From Muribaculaceae bacterium (lineage in GTDB: Bacteria > Bacteroidota > Bacteroidia > Bacteroidales > Muribaculaceae), in contig VSPF01000014.1 of NCBI GenBank assembly GCA_009775195.1, forward strand, positions 1 to 26,616: a stretch of DNA of 26,616 nt. The letters run 5' to 3'. The position numbers were made by a program, and so were the translations under genes. Of the stretch, positions 1-6,781 are shown one piece after another (position 1 is the stretch's first letter; each line of letters starts with the position of its first letter). Below the pieces are notes generated by a model, which searched no databases, was not told where the DNA came from, and worked only from the letters and a program-made list of their open reading frames with translations.

Positions 1-27
1 ACATTGTCTCTGAATTTACGTATATGC

Positions 28-204
28 CTATGTATGCGCACATTGGGCTGAATGAGCAAAATTGTCATGTGCTATGAAAAGAGACATAAATGATTTTTGA
101 CCCTGCGTCTTTCCAATAATGTACACACTCTGATTTTGAAATGAATTATTTATTTGACTTATTCTATCATAAGCCATTTTTTCATATGTTTGAGTGTCTT
201 CCAT
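28..204 (-). CDS. Possible small protein, 58 aa, unrecognised
   Basis: A short open frame lies downstream of the phosphatase gene on the same strand, beginning MEDTQTYEKMAYD and ending SAQCAHT. It is preceded directly by an in-frame stop, so no longer version exists. It is rich in Gln, Asn and Ser, has no signal peptide or membrane segment, and I recognise no family. The surrounding 1-264 segment is AT-rich and otherwise empty. It may be a real small gene at the end of the signalling operon or chance. I see no promoter or Shine-Dalgarno site deciding the matter. Confidence 0.2.
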   Translation of the reverse strand: MEDTQTYEKMAYDRISQINNSFQNQSVYIIGKTQGQKSFMSLFIAHDNFAHSAQCAHT

Positions 205-264
205 TTAATCTTGCCCATGAACTCAATATCTCCACTCACAAAAGCAATGCATAACATTTCGACA

Positions 265-1128
265 TTAATCTTTCTTGTTTAGGAGTTTAAATAGTAGTCG
301 CTTTATAGGACATTTTTGTTTTTTAACAGTCTCTGCCTTTATGATATGTTTTTTGATTTTATTTTTAATCTTAGCCTTTTTGACGGGGATTAACCAACAC
401 GAATGGTTGTCAAAAGTCTTACCTCGGCAGATATTCAGTATTTCTTCTAATTTTTGCTGGTTTGATATATCCGTAGTGAGGATGTTGCATAAATCGGAGG
501 ACTGTACGTGTTCAAGCACCCCGTCGCTACATAGAAAGAAGTAATCTCCATGCCTGATGTCGTCTAATTCATACACATCCGCCTTGAAACGTTTTCCACC
601 GGGTTGCATGGCGCGGGTTATAATGTTTTTCTTCCCATAGCTTAAAGCTTCTTCCCTGGTGATTTCGCCGGATAAAATCAAGTCATTTACAAGTGAATGG
701 TCGGTAGATTCATACAGTATTTTATTATCGACGCCAGGCCGGATGTGTAATATTCGGCTATCGCCGATATGCGCTACCAGCACCGAGTCGTCGTTTACGA
801 CTATGCATGCCAATGTGGTGCCTGGTCGTTTTCCAGTTGTTTCGTAAGTGGCAAATACTGCATCGAGGGTGTCGTATGCCGTTTCGAGCGCGTTATAGAA
901 TGCATCGGTATCGATAGTTTTTTGCGAGTTCGCGAGAAAGCCGTCGATATAATTCCCGATAGCATAGGCGACAGCGGTAGCGGCGAGTTCGCCGCGCTCG
1001 TGGCCACCCATGCCATCGCATAGTACAAAGACTCTTTGACCCACCTTGGCCGATGGGTAGAGTACGTCTTCCTGATTGTCTTTTTTGCCAACCTCGCTAA
1101 AGTGTAAGGGTTCGTTTAATTCTATCAT
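265..1128 (-). CDS. PP2C-family Ser/Thr protein phosphatase
   Basis: Metal-dependent phosphatase of the PP2C/Stp type, expected to remove phosphate from Ser/Thr in the cytoplasm and so oppose the kinase encoded upstream in the same operon. Visible motifs in order over 287 aa are DNQED (17-21), DGMGGH (38-43), GTTLAC (103-108), HIGDSR (120-125), DHSLVNDL (143-150), ITRAM (170-174), FLCSDGV (198-204) and a final DN (240-241). These supply the metal-binding aspartates of the family. After about residue 249 there is a strongly basic 38-residue tail that usual stand-alone PP2Cs lack; it might bind membrane or acidic partners (inference). It begins 1 nt after the stop of the zinc-finger FHA gene, so the two are almost certainly cotranscribed. 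Confidence 0.93.
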   Translation of the reverse strand: MIELNEPLHFSEVGKKDNQEDVLYPSAKVGQRVFVLCDGMGGHERGELAATAVAYAIGNYIDGFLANSQKTIDTDAFYNALETAYDTLDAVFATYETTGKRPGTTLACIVVNDDSVLVAHIGDSRILHIRPGVDNKILYESTDHSLVNDLILSGEITREEALSYGKKNIITRAMQPGGKRFKADVYELDDIRHGDYFFLCSDGVLEHVQSSDLCNILTTDISNQQKLEEILNICRGKTFDNHSCWLIPVKKAKIKNKIKKHIIKAETVKKQKCPIKRLLFKLLNKKD

Positions 1129-1129
1129 A

Positions 1130-1672
1130 TCAAATTAATTGTGTGGCTTCTTCTTCGAAAATCTCAAAGACTACATCGGTCTTTCCGAGCGTGAGTATGT
1201 CGCCCGGTTGGAGGAGAATTATATCGTTGCGTTTGATTGGCGTGTGATTGAGCTGTATGATGTTTTTTGATGAAATCTCGACCAGGCGATATTCGCAATT
1301 ATCATCCATGACATCAATCTGTACATGTTTGCGGCTCATGTACATATCGCCCTCTATCTGTATATCGGCGGTTCCGGTGTTGGCTCTACGGCCTACTATG
1401 TTTCGCCCGGGCTTTAGTTCGAAAACTCGGCCGGTAGATATGAGCCGCAACCGCCCCCTTCCGACAGCTCGAAAGCTATCGGAAGAGACTAATTCAGTGG
1501 CTGCCCCGGCATTGTCGCTGCCACTTTCGTTTGCACGTCCGTTCAGATATACACTTGCTTTGGCTTTATAGCTACATATGGGGCACTCTACAAGCATATC
1601 TAAGAACCCAGGAACTTCTGAGAACGATAGTTTTTTATGACAATTGGGGCAAATGATAAATATTTTGGCCAT
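1130..1672 (-). CDS. Zinc-finger plus FHA domain protein
   Basis: A 180-aa soluble adaptor. Residues 8-33 hold two Cys pairs (CPNC at 8-11, CPIC at 30-33), a zinc-ribbon-like finger. Residues about 75-172 form a forkhead-associated domain with the GRR (94-96) and SRKH (113-116) motifs that contact phosphothreonine. The last residues, EEEATQLI, match a motif also found in the kinase and in the protein encoded just upstream. The start overlaps the upstream stop as TAATG, indicating translational coupling, and the PP2C gene follows after 1 nt. FHA domains bind pThr peptides, so this protein probably reads phosphorylation made by the neighbouring kinase. Its exact partner is not visible. Confidence 0.9.
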   Translation of the reverse strand: MAKIFIICPNCHKKLSFSEVPGFLDMLVECPICSYKAKASVYLNGRANESGSDNAGAATELVSSDSFRAVGRGRLRLISTGRVFELKPGRNIVGRRANTGTADIQIEGDMYMSRKHVQIDVMDDNCEYRLVEISSKNIIQLNHTPIKRNDIILLQPGDILTLGKTDVVFEIFEEEATQLI

Positions 1673-2508
1673 TAGGCAAAGAATGTTGTGTCTGCGTTGT
1701 CGATATAGTCAGGCATTCCATCGTCTGATGCATAGAGCAAATCACCTTGTTGGGCTGCTTGCATTTCTCTGAGGTCGTTGACAGTGATGCCCGCTTGCGA
1801 AATGTCGTGCACTTCGTTTTCTTGCACTACTCCGTCGTCGTTGGCATCATAGATGCATACGTCGATTGAGCCGTCGTTGTCTACATCGACAAGGAGATGT
1901 TGTTCGCCCTCGATTTCTACAATGGCGACATTCATTATCTCGTTGTCGTTGTCGAGCTGTTCGATACCTATAATTTTGATTTCATTATCTGTTGGTTCTG
2001 ATTCAGGTTCTGATTCAGGTTCGGGTTTGGGCTCGGGCTTTGGCTCAGGTTCTGGTTTGGGTTGTGGGTCGTGACTTTCGGTGTGATTGTTAAATACAGC
2101 CTGCTGGTATTGGCTACGTTCGGCAGGAGACATAGAAGCCCACTCTTCGGCGGTATATGTCCCGTATAGTTTTCCGTGCCATTCGAAAACACCGCCAGGG
2201 CCTACTTGGCTTCGTGCCTGGGCAAATGCTTCTCCAAAACTCATATCGTCGTCAACATGGGCCACTCGTATGTCCCCATTATTGATTAATAGATTGTCGT
2301 TTTCCTCGGGCGTTTCTTCTGACGGCGTCTCTATGTCGGTCAGTTCTACCTTGTCGGCAATGACGGCAACCCCGGCTGTTGCTCCGCTGCCTGCGACAGC
2401 CCCGGCGGCTATACCCGTCGCTGTGGTAGCCACATATTTGGCTTTGTTGCTTTTTTTAGGCGTAGTGACTTCGTCGCTAATCAATCGTGTTTCTTCTTCG
2501 GTTCTCAT
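1672..2508 (-). CDS. Membrane-anchored acidic protein with Ca-binding-like loops
   Basis: A 278-aa protein with no named family I can assign. It begins MRTEEETRLISDE, the first copy of the acidic Thr-x-Leu-Ile motif. Residues 27-51 are a Gly/Ala-rich hydrophobic stretch (glycine-zipper-like membrane helix) without a signal-peptide layout. Residues about 86-138 (FGEAFAQARS, GGVFEWHGKLYGTY, EEWASMSPAE) form a conserved-looking module I have an impression of from other Bacteroidales proteins. Residues 149-172 are a Pro-Glu/Ser-Glu repeat linker. The C-terminus has DxDxDG-type loops at DVDNDG (208-213), DANDDG (221-226) and DDGMPDYIDN, resembling EF-hand or thrombospondin type 3 calcium sites. 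It sits between kinase and FHA/PP2C genes and is a plausible kinase substrate. Confidence 0.75.
   Translation of the reverse strand: MRTEEETRLISDEVTTPKKSNKAKYVATTATGIAAGAVAGSGATAGVAVIADKVELTDIETPSEETPEENDNLLINNGDIRVAHVDDDMSFGEAFAQARSQVGPGGVFEWHGKLYGTYTAEEWASMSPAERSQYQQAVFNNHTESHDPQPKPEPEPKPEPKPEPESEPESEPTDNEIKIIGIEQLDNDNEIMNVAIVEIEGEQHLLVDVDNDGSIDVCIYDANDDGVVQENEVHDISQAGITVNDLREMQAAQQGDLLYASDDGMPDYIDNADTTFFA
1993..2067 (-). repeat. Imperfect tandem repeat coding a Pro-Glu linker
   Basis: Within the Ca-binding-like protein gene, about 75 bp of short imperfect repeats encode alternating KPEP, EPEP and ESEP units. This rigid, acidic linker separates the WHG-containing module from the C-terminal calcium-type loops. 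Such repeats often vary in copy number between strains. Confidence 0.7.
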
Positions 2509-2596
2509 ATGGGGTAATTATGGGGGTGGAAGTATTTGGAAGTATTTTTCCCTTGCTAAGGTGTCAAAATTGCCGATATAATTAATTGTATATTAA

Positions 2597-4447
2597 TTAA
2601 GATATTCCTACTTCGGTTATTTCCAGTGGTTTGTTATTCGAATTAAGTTTGAAAGGAATCAATATGGTATGCCATACTTTTACCTTTTTCCCGTTATGTT
2701 CACCAGGTATAAACTTAGGTAACATTTTTATTATGCGGACAGCTTCTTTGTCTAATTCTGGGTGTCTTGACCTAATTACTTTAATTTCTCCTATATCGCC
2801 AGATTGAGTAACTACAAATTTAACTCTGACACTCCCTTGAATCCCTTCTTCTTGGGCTACTGTTGGATAATGCAGGTTCGTATTAATAAATTTCGCTAAT
2901 TCGGTTTTGCCACCTGGAAATATCGGAGACTTTTCAACCGATTCTAAAATTATATCATTTTTGGTTGCATTTTCATGCTTACTTATTCCATTGCTATTGT
3001 CTGAAATTGGAATCTTGGAAGAAGCCGTTTGCGTTTTTGTATTATTATTTGATGTCTCAACTGTTTCTTTCTTTATGGTTGAAGATTGATTATATTGTTC
3101 AACCGATTGAGCCTCTTCGGCTTCCTCGACAAATACCGAGGGGTTATCCGAATTATTATTTCTAATCTCTATATGGGGGGCTATCGGTTGTACCTCCTCT
3201 GCTTCCTCGACAAGTTCCGATATAGGGTGATAATCGTAATTATTACTCGTTTCGGTATATTCAGGTTCCTCGTTAGAACAACTTATAATAAAGACCAATA
3301 AGGTTATGGTCACCAGGAATATAATGATGTATTTGGATTTGCTTAGTTGGCGTTCTTTTTCGGCCTCATATTCGTTGCAATATTTTTCCCACTGCTCATT
3401 CTTTTTTTGCTCTTCTAATAGTGCTTCGTTACTGGATTTTTGAAGAGCGCGTAACGATTCCAGCTCTTTCTGAAGTTTGGCAATATCATTTGGTTCGTTG
3501 GCTTCCGTTATCAGTTTGGTCTCTTCAGTTTCGGAAGAGGTCTCGGCAGTATTCATTGCTCCGGAGTGGGTATTTGTCTCAGCTTCGGCATTCAGTAGTT
3601 CGGCTAAGAATTCTTCGACCGAGGTATGTCGTGCCGTTTTCTTGATTTCCATGGCTTTGGCGATAGTCTGGCCGATTGCCTTGTCCTTGATGTCATGGCC
3701 GATGTCTATGCTCTCTTCGAGGATAGTTGTCGGTTCGGGTGGTACATTGCCCGTAAGCATATACAGCAAGGTTGCCCCGAGCGAATATATGTCGGTTTGC
3801 GGGGTAAACGAACTCACACCCCCCTGGCGGTATTGCTCGATTGCGGCATATCCCCTGCTGATGCCCGAAGGGGTCGTGCTGGTTTGTTGTCCCTGGTCGT
3901 CATATTGCTTCGCGAGGCCGAAGTCGATGAGTATTGGCTCGTTGTTTGCCTTCCTGAGCATAATGTTCGAGGGCTTTACGTCCAGGTGGTTCATGCGCAA
4001 GGAGTGAATGTAGCGCAGGGAATCCCCGACTTTATGTATGAGTTTTATAGCCGTGACAGGCTCCATGGCTCCATTGGCCTTTACAAACTTGTCGAGCGAT
4101 GTCCCCTCGATATAGTCCATCACATAATAAGCTGTGCCGTTTTCTTCGAAGATATCGTGAATCTTTACGATTCCCGGGTGGTCAAGTGTCGATATTTTAC
4201 GGGCTTCCTTTATAAATTTATTACGCAGGGTCTCGACAAGGGCCGTATTGCTTTGCGTGGCAATAGAGATAGAGGCGTCCGAACTGTCGCGGTTGCAGAA
4301 GTCCTTAGGGAAGAATTCTTTGATGGCATACTTCTTATCAAGTAGGGTGTGCTCCACAAGATAGGTTATGCCGAAGCCTCCCTGACCTAATACTGATAGG
4401 ACCCGGTATTTTCCGCTTTGCAGAAATGTGTTGGTTCGCAGGTTCAT
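2597..4447 (-). CDS. Transmembrane Ser/Thr kinase fused to TonB C-terminal domain
   Basis: A 616-aa Hanks-type kinase. The kinase domain has a glycine loop GQGGFG (21-26), Lys43 in AIKEFF, catalytic HLDVKPSN (154-161, Leu in place of the RD arginine) and DFG (175-177). A linker carries ETEETKLI (306-313). Then come a charged coiled-coil-like region (322-370), one membrane helix (373-389), a low-complexity periplasmic stretch with a duplicated VEEAEE unit, and a TonB C-terminal domain (about 508-600, with YPTVAQEEGIQG). TonB C-domains touch outer-membrane partners, so the protein may pass envelope signals to a cytoplasmic kinase (inference). The frame is open to 4486, but a promoter at 4464-4491 lies inside that extension, so I chose ATG 4447. 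The next gene starts 88 nt downstream. Confidence 0.93.
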   Translation of the reverse strand: MNLRTNTFLQSGKYRVLSVLGQGGFGITYLVEHTLLDKKYAIKEFFPKDFCNRDSSDASISIATQSNTALVETLRNKFIKEARKISTLDHPGIVKIHDIFEENGTAYYVMDYIEGTSLDKFVKANGAMEPVTAIKLIHKVGDSLRYIHSLRMNHLDVKPSNIMLRKANNEPILIDFGLAKQYDDQGQQTSTTPSGISRGYAAIEQYRQGGVSSFTPQTDIYSLGATLLYMLTGNVPPEPTTILEESIDIGHDIKDKAIGQTIAKAMEIKKTARHTSVEEFLAELLNAEAETNTHSGAMNTAETSSETEETKLITEANEPNDIAKLQKELESLRALQKSSNEALLEEQKKNEQWEKYCNEYEAEKERQLSKSKYIIIFLVTITLLVFIISCSNEEPEYTETSNNYDYHPISELVEEAEEVQPIAPHIEIRNNNSDNPSVFVEEAEEAQSVEQYNQSSTIKKETVETSNNNTKTQTASSKIPISDNSNGISKHENATKNDIILESVEKSPIFPGGKTELAKFINTNLHYPTVAQEEGIQGSVRVKFVVTQSGDIGEIKVIRSRHPELDKEAVRIIKMLPKFIPGEHNGKKVKVWHTILIPFKLNSNNKPLEITEVGIS

Positions 4448-4463
4448 TACTTGTGATTTTTCA

Positions 4464-4491
4464 CAAAGGTAATCAGAAGCCGACAAACCAA
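4464..4491 (-). promoter_or_regulatory. Promoter for kinase operon
   Basis: On the minus strand TACCTTTG (4464-4471) fits the Bacteroidota -7 consensus TAnnTTTG, with TTG (4489-4491) 17 nt upstream as the -33 element. It lies 16 nt ahead of the kinase ATG at 4447 and rules out the longer start at 4486. Confidence 0.7.
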
Positions 4492-4528
4492 GATTGTTAT
4501 ATAGAGGATATTGGATAAACTATGCCGA

Positions 4529-5266
4529 TTATTTGACGAAACTTGTTATTACGGTTTCGGAGTTGAACCTACCCCACATTACAGGGTGTTGTCGGCCTTT
4601 TGTGGCAGACTCGACGTTTGAATTGACAAAGTCGAAAAGTTCTTTTGCTGTAATGATGCGGTTGCCATCGGTGTCGGCTCCTCCGCGCAGCCCCCTGATA
4701 AGGTATTTGGTAAAATACCCGTTTGCTTGTAAGGCGTGTTCTGAAGAATACTCAGATGCTCTTGACGACAGGAAGAATAAAATTGCATCATTGTCGGTCA
4801 AGATTTCTTTATCAGCGGCTACCCTTATGCCCCCGCTGTTGCAAGCGTCAATGAATACAAACTTCTCCTTTGCATGACAATCCTTGAGTATTTGCGAGAT
4901 ATCAGAGTAGAGCAGTGCTGATTTTGCATCTTCCGTTATGTCGTATGGGCATAGGCCACCGTTAAAACCATGGCCGCTAAAGAAGATGATGACGCGGTCG
5001 TGTGCGCCGGCTTTAGAGAAATGAGTTTCGAGTGTGTTTATGATACACTCGAGGGTTGCCTTATTGCCTGTTATGGTTACAACGTCAGCGTTGGCCCGGC
5101 TGTAAAATTCAGCTACAGTCTGTGCGTCGCGTTCGCTCTTGACAAGGGGGCTTATGTTCTTATAAGTTGCGACGCCTATGCTGACCACAAAAGTCTTTGC
5201 TGTCGAAGACAAGTTGATTGTCAGGAATATAAGACAAAATGTAAGAATTCGGCTTATAATTTCCAT
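4529..5266 (-). CDS. Exported caspase-like (peptidase C14) protease
   Basis: A 245-aa protein of the bacterial caspase-like/metacaspase superfamily. Residues 1-23 form a signal peptide (hydrophobic core then SSTAK), so the mature enzyme should be periplasmic or surface facing. The catalytic dyad is visible: His99 in FFSGHG and Cys142 in FIDACNSGG. The fold also shows SERDAQ after the first strand, and FLSSRASE and YFTKYLIRGLRG later, as usual for the family. An acidic GADTDGN loop near 196-202 could bind calcium, which activates many metacaspases. Family members cleave after basic residues, though specificity cannot be read here. The gene overlaps the upstream FHA gene by 13 nt, so the two are cotranscribed. 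Substrate and trigger are unknown. Confidence 0.9.
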   Translation of the reverse strand: MEIISRILTFCLIFLTINLSSTAKTFVVSIGVATYKNISPLVKSERDAQTVAEFYSRANADVVTITGNKATLECIINTLETHFSKAGAHDRVIIFFSGHGFNGGLCPYDITEDAKSALLYSDISQILKDCHAKEKFVFIDACNSGGIRVAADKEILTDNDAILFFLSSRASEYSSEHALQANGYFTKYLIRGLRGGADTDGNRIITAKELFDFVNSNVESATKGRQHPVMWGRFNSETVITSFVK

Positions 5267-5940
5267 TTTGTCTTACAATAATTACATTTGCCCATACTTT
5301 GCAACGACTCAAAGGGTACGTAGCCTAAGAAGTTGCCGCACTTGGGGCATACGTTTTTGACTTTGAAATTTTTGTCGATTTCGGCTAATTTTTCAGGAGT
5401 CTCCTCGGCACTCTGCCGCATTGATATAAAAGAATATGCCACGAAGGCTATGGCTACGATGCCGACTACGACCTTTATCGTGTTCATGACGCTATTGTCC
5501 GGTAGGATAAGAGATAGTGCGCTGAGTGCCATAAAACATAGTGATGGAATCATCTTGGCTCCCTGCGATTTTTTCTCTTGCTTTTGTAGTTCGATTTTTT
5601 GCTCACAATAGTTGTCATAAACATGGCGCAATGAGGCAATCGATACTTCCTCGGTCGGTGTCGTGGCTGCGCGTGGTGGGGCAACAGGCGTTTTTGTGGT
5701 TCCCATAAGGTCTGCCAGATTTGCCGTAAAGTGCTTGCCCAACCGTATTTGACTCGATTTGGTAGCCGTTGTGCGGATGATACTTACCCCGTCGACCATC
5801 GTGCCCGCCGCGCTCAGGTTTTCAATTACGAAAGTACCGTCGTCGTTAGGTATCACGCGGCAATGCCGGCGGCTTACCGTCGGGTCGTCAATTTTGATTT
5901 GTTGGTTCCCGTTGCGGCCAATGATTATTTCTTTTCTCAT
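5254..5940 (-). CDS. FHA domain membrane protein with zinc-ribbon tail
   Basis: A 228-aa protein. The N-terminus is an FHA domain (1-75) with IIIGR (5-9) and the phosphothreonine-binding SRRH (23-26). A Thr/Pro linker follows, then a charged helix (105-125), two hydrophobic segments (about 130-147 and 153-173) and a C-terminal finger with CPKC (198-201) and CNYC (219-222). Topology predicts both FHA and finger in the cytoplasm with a short periplasmic turn, placing a phosphothreonine reader at the inner membrane. It overlaps LytTR upstream by ATGA and the caspase gene downstream by 13 nt. With the zinc-finger FHA protein it gives the island two readers with mirrored domain order. Confidence 0.9.
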   Translation of the reverse strand: MRKEIIIGRNGNQQIKIDDPTVSRRHCRVIPNDDGTFVIENLSAAGTMVDGVSIIRTTATKSSQIRLGKHFTANLADLMGTTKTPVAPPRAATTPTEEVSIASLRHVYDNYCEQKIELQKQEKKSQGAKMIPSLCFMALSALSLILPDNSVMNTIKVVVGIVAIAFVAYSFISMRQSAEETPEKLAEIDKNFKVKNVCPKCGNFLGYVPFESLQSMGKCNYCKTKWKL

Positions 5941-6341
5941 GATGTTAATATTTTCTTCAGATTTTTAAGGGCTTCGCGAGATACAGGAAGACGGAAAGTC
6001 CTTTCGGATTCGAAATCGCAAAGCTCGAGTTCCTGGCGTAGTATAGTTATACGGCTGACAAACCGCTTGTTTATGATAAAACGTTTGCCAATACGAATAT
6101 AGTTGCCTGTGTGGCAGTTAGTGATAGTTGCTAATAGCCTTTCGATACTCAGCAGACTTGCCGGCAACATTGTGCGTGTGCCGTTGAAGTAAAATACGTT
6201 GCAATAGTTTGCATCCGCCTCGAAGTATGCCGCATGGGCAAGGCTGATTCTAACCATCTCGTCGCGGCTATACAATATTATAGATGTGTCGGAACCGAGG
6301 TTTTTCACTTTGGTGGCAGTCCCTGGCCATCGAGGGGACAT
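5937..6341 (-). CDS. LytTR-type DNA-binding regulator, stand-alone
   Basis: A 134-aa (or shorter) protein made almost wholly of a LytTR DNA-binding domain: ISLAHAAYFEADANYCNV, the MLPASLLSIERLL helix, FIINKRFVSRI and a C-terminal FRLPVSREALKNLKKIL. There is no receiver domain, so it is not a standard two-component regulator. It overlaps the FHA gene downstream by ATGA, implying coupled translation and control of, or by, the island. The start is uncertain: ATG 6341 adds MSPRWPGTATK, while GTG at 6306-6308 overlaps the stop of the upstream small frame as GTGA, the same style of coupling seen nearby. The DNA-binding strand IILYSRDEMVRI is kept with either choice. Confidence 0.85.
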   Translation of the reverse strand: MSPRWPGTATKVKNLGSDTSIILYSRDEMVRISLAHAAYFEADANYCNVFYFNGTRTMLPASLLSIERLLATITNCHTGNYIRIGKRFIINKRFVSRITILRQELELCDFESERTFRLPVSREALKNLKKILTS

Positions 6342-6514
6342 ATAAAACGAAAAGCGTGACGGCCTACTGCCTGTCCCAACGGTTCAAGGCCTAGCACTGC
6401 CTCCAAAAAACGGGACCGGCAATGATAGACCTCACGCTGATATGTAATACCTCCGGCAACCGCTAAGCGACTGTCGGTAAGCAGGTATATGACATACCCG
6501 TGAGCGCCATGCAT
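6305..6514 (-). CDS. Hypothetical small protein, 69 aa, upstream of LytTR gene
   Basis: This frame begins MHGAHGYVIYLLTDSRL and ends CPLDGQGLPPK. It is the first frame after the promoter at 6632-6662. Its amino-acid composition and codon choice look protein-like (REVYHCRSRFLEAVLGL, GRHAFRFICPLDG), but I recognise no family. Its TGA stop overlaps a GTG codon in the LytTR frame as GTGA, a coupling arrangement like the ATGA downstream. If real, it is a small soluble protein made with the regulator. If not, the segment is an untranslated leader of about 285 nt. Confidence 0.45.
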   Translation of the reverse strand: MHGAHGYVIYLLTDSRLAVAGGITYQREVYHCRSRFLEAVLGLEPLGQAVGRHAFRFICPLDGQGLPPK

Positions 6515-6602
6515 TGCGTGTTACCTGTTTCTTGGGCGAGAATGTGCTAAGTTCTGAACCGTTATAGGTACGAAGCGATGTGACGCTTTATATTATGTTA
6601 GA

Positions 6603-6616
6603 TGCCTATATAGGCA
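6603..6616. promoter_or_regulatory. Perfect palindrome, candidate operator
   Basis: TGCCTATATAGGCA is a perfect 14-bp palindrome. It lies 15-30 bp downstream of the minus-strand -7 element at 6632-6639 and within the divergent region serving the LytTR operon and the GH43/GH28 gene. Its position suits a repressor or autoregulation site; the binding protein is unknown. Confidence 0.45.
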
Positions 6617-6631
6617 CCGGTTTTGTTGCGG

Positions 6632-6662
6632 CAAAATTATAAATTTATTTCCTAATGGCAAA
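6632..6662 (-). promoter_or_regulatory. Promoter for LytTR/FHA/caspase operon
   Basis: On the minus strand TTTG (6659-6662), a 19-nt spacer and TAATTTTG (6632-6639) give an exact Bacteroidota TTTG-N19-TAnnTTTG promoter. Transcription should begin near 6625, leaving a leader of about 110 nt before the 69-aa frame. Confidence 0.75.
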
Positions 6663-6742
6663 AACTTTTTGTTGTATTAATCCTCTTATCTCATAGAAGG
6701 CCGTGTTCGGGGACAAAAGTTCGTGTGGAACGAAAAATTTTG

Positions 6743-6750
6743 TACCTTTG
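6743..6750 (+). promoter_or_regulatory. Promoter -7 element for GH43/GH28 gene
   Basis: TACCTTTG fits TAnnTTTG and lies 31 nt before the ATG at 6782. The -33 match (TTCG at 6720-6723, 19 nt spacer) is weak, suggesting need for an activator. Its position shows that the frame open from 6725 is not translated from there. Confidence 0.6.
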
Positions 6751-6781
6751 CGCTATAGTTCTAATTATTTCAGTCACAAAT

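Noticed and set aside
2509..2596. Separate promoter ahead of the Ca-binding-like protein gene
   Set aside because: No TAnnTTTG match on the minus strand; the gap is AT-rich only, so read-through from the kinase promoter is simpler.
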